Source: DAIDKA01 sp035503515 (GTDB lineage: Bacteria; Pseudomonadota; Gammaproteobacteria; Steroidobacterales; Steroidobacteraceae). From it: a DNA stretch of 64,000 bases. A program made the position numbers and the translations under genes. The notes below the pieces were generated by a model, which saw nothing but the letters and a program-made list of their open reading frames with translations, was not told where the DNA came from and did no database searches. The stretch lies in NCBI GenBank assembly GCA_035503515.1, contig DATJTJ010000036.1, forward strand, positions 62,001 to 126,000. Reading direction: 5' to 3'. How positions within the stretch are numbered: the stretch's first letter is position 1; every line of letters begins with the position of its first letter. This document shows, piece by piece, positions 19,907-28,604 of the stretch.

Positions 19907-19938
19907 CTCAAAGGCAATAGTCTAAGAACCATGGAGTC

Positions 19939-19970
19939 TTGGACGGCGGACTCGCGCGCCGAGTATAAAT
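19939..19970 (+). promoter_or_regulatory. Candidate promoter for the SDR gene
   Basis: TTGGAC at 19939-19944 and TATAAAT at 19964-19970 are separated by 19 bp. This is a fairly good sigma-70 type promoter reading toward the SDR gene at 20033. The spacing is one or two bases longer than ideal. Confidence 0.5.
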
Positions 19971-19979
19971 CCGGTCCAA

Positions 19980-20000
19980 TAGTTCACAAAACATGAACTA
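19980..20000. promoter_or_regulatory. Palindromic operator, probable ArsR-family site
   Basis: TAGTTCA and TGAACTA form a perfect inverted repeat with a 7-bp spacer (21 bp in all), just downstream of the -10 element and upstream of the SDR ribosome site. Its place between the ArsR gene and the SDR gene makes it the likely repressor binding site. Confidence 0.7.
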
Positions 20001-20032
20001 AGGAACAATTCACTCAGAAGCTGGAGGCGATC

Positions 20033-20782
20033 ATGAGCAGACTGACAGGCAAGGTGGCCATCGTGACCGGGGCGTCCAAGGGAATCGGCGCCGAAGTTGC
20101 CCGGGAGCTGGCGGCAGCGGGCGCCGCGGTGGTGGTGAATTACGCGGGATCCCGCGCGGGCGCCGAGAGCGTGGTGAGCGCGATCCGCGCCGCCGACGGC
20201 AAGGCCATCGCCGTCCAGGCGGACGTGGCGAAAACCGCGGACGTGCAGCGCCTGGTGGCGCAGACGATCGAGGCGTTCGGCGCCCCGGATATCCTCGTCA
20301 ACAATGCAGGCGTCTATGAGTTCGCGCCGCTCGAGGCCATCACCGCCGAGCACTTCCACCGGCAGTTCGACACCAACGTTCTGGGCCTCCTGCAGGTGAC
20401 GCAGGAAGTCGCCCGGCACATCGGCCCCGCCGGCGGCAGCGTCATCAACATCTCATCGGTGGTCTCGCGACTGAACCTGCCCGGATCGAGCGTATACGCC
20501 GGTACCAAGGCGGCCGTGGACCTGATCACCCGCGTGCTGGCCAAGGAACTCGGGCCGCGCAAGATCCGGGTCAATGCCGTCAACCCGGGCATGATCGAGA
20601 CCGAAGGCGCCCGTGCACAGGGCATCATCGGCAGTGATTTCGAAAAGGACGTGCTGGCGCAGACGCCTCTGAAGCGCATCGGTCAGCCGGAGGATGTGGC
20701 GAAAGTGGTGCTGTTCCTGGCCTCCGGGGAATCGGGCTGGGTCTCCGGCGACACTATCCTGGCATCGGGCGGGCTGCAGTAG
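20033..20782 (+). CDS. SDR oxidoreductase under ArsR control
   Basis: 249 residues, classical SDR of the 3-oxoacyl-ACP reductase/glucose dehydrogenase type: TGASKGIG at residues 12-19, NNAGVY, catalytic Ser in NISSVVS and YAGTK, C-terminal SGDTILASGGLQ. The NYAGSR segment after the second strand suggests NADPH preference. CTGGAGG precedes the ATG. A lone SDR next to an ArsR repressor suggests induced detoxification of a carbonyl or quinone, but the substrate is unknown. Its 3' end overlaps the convergent Sel1 gene by 29 bp. Confidence 0.88.
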   Translation: MSRLTGKVAIVTGASKGIGAEVARELAAAGAAVVVNYAGSRAGAESVVSAIRAADGKAIAVQADVAKTADVQRLVAQTIEAFGAPDILVNNAGVYEFAPLEAITAEHFHRQFDTNVLGLLQVTQEVARHIGPAGGSVINISSVVSRLNLPGSSVYAGTKAAVDLITRVLAKELGPRKIRVNAVNPGMIETEGARAQGIIGSDFEKDVLAQTPLKRIGQPEDVAKVVLFLASGESGWVSGDTILASGGLQ

Positions 20783-21572
20783 GTCCGACGCACAGGGCCG
20801 CGACGCGCTCGCGTGCGCGGCACAGCGCCGGATCGGTCGCGTTGCTGAGTGCCTTGAGGACGGCGCCGCGGATGGATCGATCGCCGCCTGCGGCGGCCTT
20901 CAGATACCAGGTCGCCGCCGCGCCGGCGTGACCGTGCTGTGCCAGGACGGCGGCGTAGTTGTACTGCCCACGGAAATAGCCGGTCGCGGCCGAACGCTGA
21001 TACCAGGTGGCCGCGGCGGCGGGATCCGGATCACAGCCCCAGCCTTCCTCGAGGCAGCGGCCGAGGAGGTTCATCGCACGGCCGTGCCCCTGGCGTGCCG
21101 CGCGACGGTACCATCCCAGAGCGCGGGCGCGATCGCAGGGCACACCGCGTCCATCGAACAGCATGTTCGCGAAGTTGTATTCGCCCCAGTCGTAGCCGAG
21201 ACGCGCCGAAGCCCGGTACCGGGCGGCGGCTCGCTGCGGATCCGCAGGGGTGCCCCAGCCGTTCTCCAGGCAGCGACCCACCATGTTCATGGCCTCGGCA
21301 TCCCCCTGGTCCGCCGCCCGGCTGAACCATGCCAATGCGGACCGCAGGTCCTTCGGCACCCCCGTGCCTTCCAGCAGCATCCGGCCCAGTCGCAGCTGGG
21401 CCGCCGGCAGGCCCTGCTCCGCGGCACTGCGGATCCACACCGCCGCCTCGACGGGATCGCCCGCGAGCAGCTCCTGCAGCTCCCGGTAGCTCAGGCGCTG
21501 CAGGTGCGCCATCCGTCGCCGGCTGTCCTCCGCCGCCGCTGCCTGTGCCAGCTGTTCGCGCGTCAGGGCCAT
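20754..21572 (-). CDS. Sel1-repeat protein
   Basis: 272 residues with about five Sel1-like (TPR-type) repeats between residues 38 and 225, recognisable as AAxxGxAxAxxxLGxxLxxGxGVPxD units such as RLGRMLLEGTGVPKD and FANMLFDGRGVPCD. Sel1 repeats mediate protein-protein contacts. It has no signal peptide. It follows the PKHD hydroxylase after 7 bp on the same strand; a hydroxylase with a neighbouring Sel1/TPR protein next to a siderophore receptor is a known arrangement (piu-type locus). Its role there is not established. Confidence 0.85.
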   Translation of the reverse strand: MALTREQLAQAAAAEDSRRRMAHLQRLSYRELQELLAGDPVEAAVWIRSAAEQGLPAAQLRLGRMLLEGTGVPKDLRSALAWFSRAADQGDAEAMNMVGRCLENGWGTPADPQRAAARYRASARLGYDWGEYNFANMLFDGRGVPCDRARALGWYRRAARQGHGRAMNLLGRCLEEGWGCDPDPAAAATWYQRSAATGYFRGQYNYAAVLAQHGHAGAAATWYLKAAAGGDRSIRGAVLKALSNATDPALCRARERVAALCVGPTAARPMPG

Positions 21573-21579
21573 GGGCCGT

Positions 21580-22260
21580 CTAAAGGTCGGCCCAGCGCCG
21601 GATCAGGTTGTGATAGCAGCCCGTCAGTCGCAGCAGACAATCCGGGTCGGCGCCGCGAGCCGTGAGCTCGCGGATCGACACGTCCAGGTCATAGAGCAGG
21701 GCACGCGCGCCCTCATCGCGCACCATGCTCTGGATCCAGAAGAATGCCGCATCGCGCGCCCCGCGCGTCACCGGTTGTACGCGGTGCAGGCTGCCCGACG
21801 GGTATACCACCATGTCACCGGCCGGGAGTTTCACGCGGTGCTCGCCATAGACGTCCTCGATCACGAGCTCGCCGCCTTCGTACTCCTCAGGCGCCGACAG
21901 GAACAGTGTCGCCGAAACATCCGTGCGCAACCGATGCGCCGTGCCGGGGATCTGCCGAACGGCATTGTCGATGTGTGAGCCGAATCCCATTCCGGTTTGG
22001 TAGCGGTTGAACAGCGGCGGGTAGACGTGCTGCGGCAGCGCCGCACTGACGAACGTGGCGTTGCGTTCCAATGCCCGCAGCACCTGCTCCGCGGCCTGCG
22101 CCGCCGCCGGGTCGGACTGCGGGACCTGCAGGTTGTTCTTCACCTCGGCGGAGCGATAGCCCGCGGTCTGGCGCCCGTCGGCCCAGACCGCCGTGGCGAG
22201 CCGTGCGCGCAGGGTCCGCACTTCCTCGGCCGTCAGCACCGCACTGATGGCGACGAGCAT
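21580..22260 (-). CDS. PKHD-type Fe(II)/2-oxoglutarate hydroxylase (PiuC/YbiX family)
   Basis: 226 residues, the family length. The facial triad is H96 and D98 in GSHIDNAVR and H159 in SGSLHRVQPV, followed by the 2-oxoglutarate-binding Arg in RGARDAAFF. The N-terminal ADGRQTAGYRSAEVKNN and C-terminal LTGCYHNLIRRW segments are typical of PiuC/YbiX. These proteins sit beside catecholate-type TonB receptors and are iron-regulated; their substrate is unknown. It follows the receptor after 6 bp, so the Fur-controlled transcript covers both. Confidence 0.92.
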   Translation of the reverse strand: MLVAISAVLTAEEVRTLRARLATAVWADGRQTAGYRSAEVKNNLQVPQSDPAAAQAAEQVLRALERNATFVSAALPQHVYPPLFNRYQTGMGFGSHIDNAVRQIPGTAHRLRTDVSATLFLSAPEEYEGGELVIEDVYGEHRVKLPAGDMVVYPSGSLHRVQPVTRGARDAAFFWIQSMVRDEGARALLYDLDVSIRELTARGADPDCLLRLTGCYHNLIRRWADL

Positions 22261-22266
22261 CCGGGG

Positions 22267-24417
22267 TTACAGAGCCACGTTGATGGACAGGGTGCCACTG
22301 CGTCCGGCGCCGGGAATCACGTGGTTCTCGGCGGCGCTCGTGTAGTAGGGCGCGGTGTAGTAGTAGCGATTGAACAGGTTCAGCCCATTCAGCTGCAGGC
22401 TCACATTGTGCGAGACCTTGTACGAGATCATGGCGTTCCAGACGACGTAGCCCGGGATGTGGGCCGTCTCGCCGCTGTCGGCAAATCGCGGCCCGAGCCA
22501 GTTGGCGCCGCCACCGACCTCGATGCCGAATGGCAGGTAATACTCCGTCCACAGGTTCAGCGAGTTGTGCGCGACGTTGGGCAGTTCCTTGCCCACGTAG
22601 GCCGCGGTGCCCGAAGAGAGGGTCTCGCCATTCAGCAGGCTGTAGCCTGCGAACAGTTCCCAGTTCCTCGAAAGATGCCCGGTCGCCTGCAATTCCAGCC
22701 CGTCCACGCGCTGGTCGCCATCGAGGATGGTCAGCGTCGGATTGTCCGGATCGTTGGTCTGCGCATTGTCGACCTCGGTACGGAAAACGGCCGCGGACAG
22801 CTGCAGTCCACCGCCCAGCAGCGCTTCCTTGGCTCCGGCCTCATAGCTCTTCGCCTTCACCGGCCCGAGGTTGGCCGTCTTGGTGGTCAGGGTCAGCGCC
22901 TCGGCGGACGGGTCGAACGAGGTGCCGTAGGCGATGTAGTACGTCTGGTCCGGTGTCGGCTTGTATTCAAATGCGGCGCGCGGGCTGCCAACGTTATCGA
23001 CGTGACTCAGATCGAGCACCGCGCCACTGGCTACCGTCAGCTGGTGGTAGTCGGCCGAGAACCGGTCATAGCGCGCGCTGGCGAGCAGGTCGAAGTACTG
23101 GTTGAAGCCGATGGTGTCCGTCACATAGAGCGAATCCGAGCGCGCCGTCGTGTCCTGGCGCGACGCCACCGGCAGGACCTGCGGCAGGGGTGCAACGGGG
23201 TTCGGATCCAGCAACGAGGTCTCCGGGACCCAGCCGTTGTTGGCATTGAAGGGGTTGAGGTAACGGTCGAGATCGGATGTCTGGCGGGCGATCTCGATGC
23301 CGGTGACGAGGGAGTGCCTCAGGGGACCGGTGTTGAAATGGGCCGTCAGGTCCAGCTGCTCGGTGAGATTGGTCTGCACGCCCGAGCTGCCCGGCTCATC
23401 GCGACCGACCAGAATGGAGGTGAGCGGGGTCGTCGCCGTGGGAACGGCTGCGCCGAAATTCGGCATGGCGCTCTGGTAGTCGAACTCGTAGTGCGCATAG
23501 CGCAGCGTATCGGCGATCGACAGGAGCGAACTGAAATCATGCCTGTAGCGCACCGTGGCGATGTCATCGAGTGTGGTGTTGACGTCGCTGACGAGGCCGT
23601 AATCGCTGCTGCGCGGCACCGGTGCCGGCGCGCCGTCGACGAAGGGGAGACCGCCGTCCGGCACATTGTTCTCGTGCTGGTGGAGGTAGGTGAAAATGAC
23701 CGAATCCTGTTCGCCGAGGCCGAACCCGATTGCCGGCGCTATGCCCCAGCGGCGGTTCTTGGCGAATGCGCGCCCGGCAGCTTCCGAAGACTCGCCCATG
23801 ACGTTCAGTCGAAACGCGGCCGCGGTCCCGAACGGGAAGTTGAAATCGCCGGTGGTGCGGACGAGATCGTTGGTGCCGATCATCGAGTTGAGATTGTCCA
23901 GTGGCGTGAGCAGCGGCGCCTTCGTGACCTGGTTGATGGCGCCGCCCGTGGAGCCCCGGCCGAACAGCACGGCCGACGGACCCTCCAGTACCTCCACGGA
24001 GTCCGCATCGAAGATGTCGCGGGTATAGACGGCCGCATCGCGGATGCCATCGATGAAGAAGTCGTTGAAGGCGGAGAAGCCCCGGATGTTGACCGTGTCG
24101 CCACGCGCGGCGCCTTCGCCGGCATTGAGGGTGATGCCGGGGACGTTCCTGAGCGCATCCTCCAGGCGGGTCGCGCCCTGGGCGCTGATGAGCTCGCTGC
24201 CGACCACCGTGACGCTCTGCGGGGTATTCAGGGCCGTGTCGCCGAGTTTGTCGCGCAGCAGGGACCGCACGCCCGTCACCGTCACGTTCTGCAGGTTCTC
24301 ATCGCCGTCGTTGTCCGTCGCGGCATCATTGGCCGCGTCGGCCGCGTGCACGGTGCCGCCGAGAACGGTCGTGGCGCACAAACCGGCGCCGAAGCAGGGA
24401 CCCAGGACAATGCGCAT
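22267..24417 (-). CDS. TonB-dependent siderophore receptor, Fiu/PiuA type
   Basis: 716 residues from the ATG at 24417, which has AGAGGAAG just upstream. Signal peptide about 1-25, a plug domain (residues 50-190: NTPQSVTVVG, LEDALRNVPGITLNAGE, VNIRGFSAFNDFFIDGIRD, RGSTGGAINQVTK), then a 22-strand barrel ending in the outer-membrane signature TLSINVAL. It should import ferric catecholate-type siderophores or their breakdown products, powered by TonB. It is first in an operon with the PKHD hydroxylase and Sel1 protein. A Fur box overlaps its promoter. Confidence 0.93.
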   Translation of the reverse strand: MRIVLGPCFGAGLCATTVLGGTVHAADAANDAATDNDGDENLQNVTVTGVRSLLRDKLGDTALNTPQSVTVVGSELISAQGATRLEDALRNVPGITLNAGEGAARGDTVNIRGFSAFNDFFIDGIRDAAVYTRDIFDADSVEVLEGPSAVLFGRGSTGGAINQVTKAPLLTPLDNLNSMIGTNDLVRTTGDFNFPFGTAAAFRLNVMGESSEAAGRAFAKNRRWGIAPAIGFGLGEQDSVIFTYLHQHENNVPDGGLPFVDGAPAPVPRSSDYGLVSDVNTTLDDIATVRYRHDFSSLLSIADTLRYAHYEFDYQSAMPNFGAAVPTATTPLTSILVGRDEPGSSGVQTNLTEQLDLTAHFNTGPLRHSLVTGIEIARQTSDLDRYLNPFNANNGWVPETSLLDPNPVAPLPQVLPVASRQDTTARSDSLYVTDTIGFNQYFDLLASARYDRFSADYHQLTVASGAVLDLSHVDNVGSPRAAFEYKPTPDQTYYIAYGTSFDPSAEALTLTTKTANLGPVKAKSYEAGAKEALLGGGLQLSAAVFRTEVDNAQTNDPDNPTLTILDGDQRVDGLELQATGHLSRNWELFAGYSLLNGETLSSGTAAYVGKELPNVAHNSLNLWTEYYLPFGIEVGGGANWLGPRFADSGETAHIPGYVVWNAMISYKVSHNVSLQLNGLNLFNRYYYTAPYYTSAAENHVIPGAGRSGTLSINVAL

Positions 24418-24441
24418 GCGGCTTCCTCTGTATCGTGTAAG

Positions 24442-24460
24442 GCAAATGATAATGATTCGC
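24442..24460 (-). promoter_or_regulatory. Fur box overlapping the receptor promoter
   Basis: GCAAATGATAATGATTCGC matches the 19-bp Fur consensus at 14 positions. On the minus strand a TTGACG element (24468-24473) and a TATCAT element (24446-24451) are 16 bp apart, so the Fur box lies across the -10 region and the receptor operon should be shut when iron is sufficient. Confidence 0.85.
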
Positions 24461-24555
24461 ATGTAGACGTCAACGGGAATTTGACGATGAACCCCGCGTC
24501 ACCCGGATTGAGGCAAACTTGCGAACCGCTTTCCCACGCCCGGGTGACCCTGCGC

Positions 24556-25356
24556 ATGAAGATCTATTCCTGGAACGTCAATGGCATCCGGGCCGTGCTC
24601 AAGAAGGGCACGTTCCAGAAGTTCCTGGGCGACCACAAGCCCGATGTGCTGTGCCTGCAGGAGACCAAGGCGGAACGCGACCAGGTCGAGATCGAAGTTC
24701 CCGGATACCACGAGTTCTGGAACTCCGCGATCAAGAAGGGATACTCGGGCACGGCGATCTTCTCGCGCGAGGAACCGCTGTCGGTGGTCAATGGCTTTCC
24801 GCACGAGCTCGCCAGCCGCTATGCCTTCGCGGACGAACTGGAGCGCGACAGCTCCCAGGAAGGACGGGTGATCGCGGCCGAGTTCGCGCAGTTCTACGTC
24901 GTGACGGTCTACACACCCAACGCCAAGGATGACCTGAGCCGCATTCCGCTGCGCCACAAGGCCTGGGATCCGGCCTTCCTCGCCTATTGCGTGGAACTGG
25001 AACGGCGCAAACCGGTGATCTTCTGCGGTGATCTGAACGTCGCCCACACCGAGATGGACCTGGCCAATCCCGGACCGAATCGCGGCAAGAAGGGTTTCAC
25101 CGACGAGGAGCGCGAGGGATTCCAGAACTTCCTGAATGCGGGCTTCGTCGACACCTTCCGCAAGTTCCGCCAGGGCAACGGCTATTACACCTGGTGGAGC
25201 CACTTCGCGAATTCGCGGGCCCGCAACGTCGGATGGAGAATCGACTACGTGCTCGCCTCGAAGTCACTCGACAAGCGGGTGGCGGAGGCGCAGATCCACC
25301 CGGATGTGATGGGCAGCGACCACTGTCCCGTCAGTATCCGGCTGGCGCCGGCCTGA
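24556..25356 (+). CDS. Exodeoxyribonuclease III / AP endonuclease (ExoA-Ape1 type)
   Basis: 266 residues, full length. Landmarks are MKIYSWNVNGIRA, LQETKAE with the metal-binding Glu, YTPNAKDD, the catalytic GDLNVAHTEMDL, RRIDYVL-type segment GWRIDYVLAS and the final GSDHCPV. It belongs to the ExoA/Ape1 branch and repairs abasic sites and blocked 3' ends. I start at 24556 since family members begin MKIYSWNVNG; an upstream ATG at 24487 would add 23 residues. It is divergent from the Fur-controlled receptor. Confidence 0.92.
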   Translation: MKIYSWNVNGIRAVLKKGTFQKFLGDHKPDVLCLQETKAERDQVEIEVPGYHEFWNSAIKKGYSGTAIFSREEPLSVVNGFPHELASRYAFADELERDSSQEGRVIAAEFAQFYVVTVYTPNAKDDLSRIPLRHKAWDPAFLAYCVELERRKPVIFCGDLNVAHTEMDLANPGPNRGKKGFTDEEREGFQNFLNAGFVDTFRKFRQGNGYYTWWSHFANSRARNVGWRIDYVLASKSLDKRVAEAQIHPDVMGSDHCPVSIRLAPA

Positions 25357-25380
25357 AGGGCGGATCGCTGCCCGCGGTCC

Positions 25381-25968
25381 TCAGCCGACCGGCTTGCCGG
25401 CGGCAATGTCCTGAACGATCGTCAGGGTCTTTGCGACGTTATCGGCCGGGCTCACGCCACCGACCGTCGCCGCGATCTTGCCGTCCTTGGTGATGATGAA
25501 GGTGGTGCGCTCGGCGAACTTGTGATCCAGGTCGATGCCCCGCGAGTCCTTCATGCCCGGGCGGCCGTCCATGACCTTGAGGTCATAGTTCTTGGCGATG
25601 CTGCCATCCGCGTCCGAGGCGACCGGCAGCTTGCTCGCGCAATATTGCGGATCGGCCGAAAAGGCATTCAGCGTCTCGATCTTGTCGAGCGACACGCCGA
25701 TGACGGTGGCGCCGGCGCTCTTGAACTGGTCCATGTCCTGCGCAAAGGTATGCGCCTGGATATTGCAGCCGGCCGTGAAGGCGCCGGGATAGAAGTACAC
25801 CACCACCGGACCCTTCTTCAGGGCCTTGCTCAGGTCGTAGGTGAATTCCTTGCCGGCAAGGGAGGCCTGGGTTTTGAAAGTGGGAGCCGTGGTGCCCGCC
25901 GGCAGCGCGGCCAGAGCCTGGATGCTGATCCCGCAGGACAGAAGACCAGCCAGCATTAACCGATTCAT
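25381..25968 (-). CDS. Exported peroxiredoxin
   Basis: 195 residues. Signal peptide 1-21 (MNRLMLAGLLSCGISIQALA), then a thioredoxin-fold peroxiredoxin of the AhpC/TSA or BCP kind: VVYFYPGAFTAGCNIQAH holds the peroxidatic Cys, and a second Cys in DPQYCASKL may be resolving. The conserved Arg lies in AERTTFII. It should remove peroxides in the periplasm. Peroxiredoxins of this kind are usually cytosolic, so the signal peptide is notable. GGGGAG precedes the start. It converges with the exonuclease gene and follows the membrane protein gene after 16 bp. Confidence 0.85.
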   Translation of the reverse strand: MNRLMLAGLLSCGISIQALAALPAGTTAPTFKTQASLAGKEFTYDLSKALKKGPVVVYFYPGAFTAGCNIQAHTFAQDMDQFKSAGATVIGVSLDKIETLNAFSADPQYCASKLPVASDADGSIAKNYDLKVMDGRPGMKDSRGIDLDHKFAERTTFIITKDGKIAATVGGVSPADNVAKTLTIVQDIAAGKPVG

Positions 25969-25984
25969 GGTATCTCCCCTCAAA

Positions 25985-26545
25985 TCAAACCGTGGTGGAT
26001 GGCGCGCCGTCCGGCGTGCCTGGACCGAGTTTAGCACCGGTGGACCGCTGGGCCTTGCGTAACCAGCGCAGCAGTCCCGTGCAATACACGATGTAGTAGC
26101 TGGCGGTGAGGAACAGGATGCCCAGGGTAAGGGGATTGCTGTCCGTCGGGCGCGGGGCGCCGAGGGTATTCACGGTGCCATAGAGCAGCACCATGCGATA
26201 CAGCAGCCGGCCGATGAACAGCGCAGTCACGGCTATGCCAATGTAAAGATGTGGCGTGTAGAAGTAGCCCTGTGGCGTCGCCTCGAAGCCGGTGTGCCGC
26301 AATGCAAACCAGCCGATGATGGCGCCGACGATGACCCCGCTGGCGATATAGGCGATCCCGGGGGCGTGCAGCGGCTGTGTGAATGCCACCAGCAGGCAGA
26401 TCACGGTGAATATCGCCATGCGCGCGTACTGCCGCCCGGCGGTCAGGGTCTGACGCCCGATGTTGCGGCGCACGCGCCTATAGACTCCGAACGCCACGAT
26501 GGCGGTGATGGCGGCGATCTTGGGCAGATTGCTGGGATCGATCAT
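25985..26545 (-). CDS. Integral membrane protein, possibly DUF1453/CcdC-like
   Basis: 186 residues with about five transmembrane segments; loops carry RRVRRNIGRQTL and RHTGFEATPQGYFYTPH. The overall pattern recalls DUF1453/CcdC-type membrane proteins, but I hold this loosely. AGGGAGC lies before the ATG at 26545. It is cotranscribed with the exported peroxiredoxin 16 bp downstream, which hints at a role in envelope redox homeostasis, without direct support. Confidence 0.5.
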   Translation of the reverse strand: MIDPSNLPKIAAITAIVAFGVYRRVRRNIGRQTLTAGRQYARMAIFTVICLLVAFTQPLHAPGIAYIASGVIVGAIIGWFALRHTGFEATPQGYFYTPHLYIGIAVTALFIGRLLYRMVLLYGTVNTLGAPRPTDSNPLTLGILFLTASYYIVYCTGLLRWLRKAQRSTGAKLGPGTPDGAPSTTV

Positions 26546-26672
26546 GCAGGCTCCCTGGGGTCGGGGGCGGCCATTATGCGCAAAAGGCGCACCCTGCGCA
26601 GGCATTGCGGCGGTGCGGTCCGGCCGCTAGCCTTGCCGGCCGAACCGTCGTTGCCGGGCCCCTGAAGTCCTC

Positions 26673-28604
26673 ATGCTGAATTTCACCGATGTCACCCTCC
26701 GGCGCGGGCCCCGGGTGCTGTTTGCAGATGCCACCTTCGCCCTGTTTCGGGGCGAGAAGGTCGGCGTCACCGGCGGGAACGGCTGCGGCAAGTCGAGTCT
26801 GCTGAGCCTGGTCCGTGGGGATCTGCACCCGGACGCCGGCACGGTCGAAATGTCTCCCGGTCTTGCCCTGGCGCATGTTTCGCAGGAACTGCAGGCAACG
26901 GATCAGCCCGCGATCGAGTTCCTCCTGGACGGCGATGCGGAGTTGCGGGCGCTGGAGCGGGAGATCGCGGCGGCGGAAGCCGCAGGCCACGGCGTGCGCC
27001 TGGGTGAACTGCACGCCCGCTACGGGGCACTCGGCGGGTATGACGCCCGCAGCCGGGCCGGCCGGCTCATGCACGGCCTTGGCTTCGTGCCCGCGGACGA
27101 GTCCCGCCCGGTGCGGGCCTTCTCGGGCGGCTGGCGGGTGCGGCTGAATGTCGCCCAGGCGCTGATGTGCCGTTCCGACCTGCTGCTGCTGGATGAGCCC
27201 ACCAATCACCTGGACCTGGATGCCATTCTGTGGCTGGAGCGCTGGCTCATCGACTATCCGGGGACGCTGCTGCTCATTGCGCACGATCGCGAGTTCCTCG
27301 ACCGGGTGGTGGACCGCGTGGTCAATATCGAGCACGGCCGGGCCCGCGCCTATCGCGGCAACTATTCCGCCTTCGAGGACCAGCGTGCCGCGGAACTGGC
27401 CGAGCAGTCGGCCCTGTTCACCCGCCAGCAGCAGCAGATCCGTCACATGGAGGCCTTCGTCGAGCGCTTCCGCGCCCAGGCCACCAAGGCCCGCCAGGCC
27501 CAGAGCCGCCTGAAGGCGCTGGAGCGGATGCAGCGCATCGCCCCCGCGCATGTGGATTCGCCCTTCGAGTTCGAATTCAGGCAGCCCGAGAAGCTGCCCC
27601 GGCCGCTGCTCGCGCTGGAGAACCAGTCCGCAGGCTACGGCGATCGGGTCCTGCTGGAGCGCGTGACCCTGACCGTGTCACCCGGCGACCGCATCGCCCT
27701 GCTGGGACGCAATGGCGCGGGCAAATCCACGCTCATGAAGCTGCTGGCGGGTGAACTGCCGGGGCTGTCCGGGACCCGCACCGAGGCGCGTGAGCTGGCG
27801 CTGGGCTACTTCGCGCAGCATCAGCTCGAGCAACTGACGGCGGATGATTGCGCACTCGGCAACCTCAAGCGCCTGGGCGGACCCCTGGCGCCGCGCGCGC
27901 CGGAGCAGGAACTGCGGGACTTCCTCGCCGGCTTCGGCTTCACCGGCGACCGGGTGTTCGAACCGGTGGCGCCGTTCTCGGGTGGCGAGAAGGCCCGCCT
28001 GATGCTGGGCATCGTCACCTTCCGCAAGCCGAACCTGCTGCTGCTGGATGAGCCGACCAACCATCTGGACCTGGAGATGCGCCAGGCCCTGGCCGTGGCG
28101 CTGCAGGACTATGCCGGTGCCGTCGTCATGGTCTCCCATGACCGTCACCTGCTGCGTACCGTGGCGGACCGGTTCCAGGTGGTGCATGCCGGGCGGGTCC
28201 AGCCTTTCGATGGAGACCTCGAGGACTATGCGCACTGGCTGGCGCAGTCCGCGCAGCCTGCCGCCGTGGCGGTGACGGCTGCCGACGGTGATGCGCAAAG
28301 CGCTCAGGCCCGGCGCCAGCGCCGGCGCGAGGAGGCGGAGCGGCGCGCGGCATTGAGTCCGCTCAAGGCGCGGCTGGCAAAACTGGAATCGCAGCTGGAC
28401 AGCCTGGCGCGCGAGACCGGCCAGCTGCAGACGGCACTGGCGGCGGCGGACACCTATACCGATGCCGCGAAGCCCCGGCTGCGCGAGCTTCTGGACCGGC
28501 AGACCCTGCTGGCGCGCGATACCGAACAGGTCGAGGGTGCCTGGCTTGCGGCCAGCGAGGAACTCGAGGCACTGCAGAAGACGCTGGCCGAGCCTGCAGA
28601 CTAG
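26673..28604 (+). CDS. ABC-F family ATPase, YheS-like
   Basis: 643 residues with two ATP-binding domains and no membrane segment: Walker A GGNGCGKSS (near residue 32) and GRNGAGKST (near 346), signatures FSGGWRVRL and FSGGEKARL, Walker B LLLLDEPTNHLDL twice, and the ABC-F linker with the Arg/Lys-rich region TKARQAQSRLKALERM. A C-terminal coiled coil follows (about 550-640). ABC-F proteins act on ribosomes; YheS is a translation factor that helps with difficult nascent chains. The last bases CTAG are shared with the stop of the convergent transporter gene. Confidence 0.92.
   Translation: MLNFTDVTLRRGPRVLFADATFALFRGEKVGVTGGNGCGKSSLLSLVRGDLHPDAGTVEMSPGLALAHVSQELQATDQPAIEFLLDGDAELRALEREIAAAEAAGHGVRLGELHARYGALGGYDARSRAGRLMHGLGFVPADESRPVRAFSGGWRVRLNVAQALMCRSDLLLLDEPTNHLDLDAILWLERWLIDYPGTLLLIAHDREFLDRVVDRVVNIEHGRARAYRGNYSAFEDQRAAELAEQSALFTRQQQQIRHMEAFVERFRAQATKARQAQSRLKALERMQRIAPAHVDSPFEFEFRQPEKLPRPLLALENQSAGYGDRVLLERVTLTVSPGDRIALLGRNGAGKSTLMKLLAGELPGLSGTRTEARELALGYFAQHQLEQLTADDCALGNLKRLGGPLAPRAPEQELRDFLAGFGFTGDRVFEPVAPFSGGEKARLMLGIVTFRKPNLLLLDEPTNHLDLEMRQALAVALQDYAGAVVMVSHDRHLLRTVADRFQVVHAGRVQPFDGDLEDYAHWLAQSAQPAAVAVTAADGDAQSAQARRQRRREEAERRAALSPLKARLAKLESQLDSLARETGQLQTALAAADTYTDAAKPRLRELLDRQTLLARDTEQVEGAWLAASEELEALQKTLAEPAD

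Noticed and set aside
21997..24480. Long rightward reading frame antisense to the TonB receptor that continues in frame into the exonuclease gene
   Set aside because: Its translation is Val/Arg/Gly-rich with no family match, whereas the opposite strand gives an ideal TonB receptor. It is a by-product of high GC codon usage.
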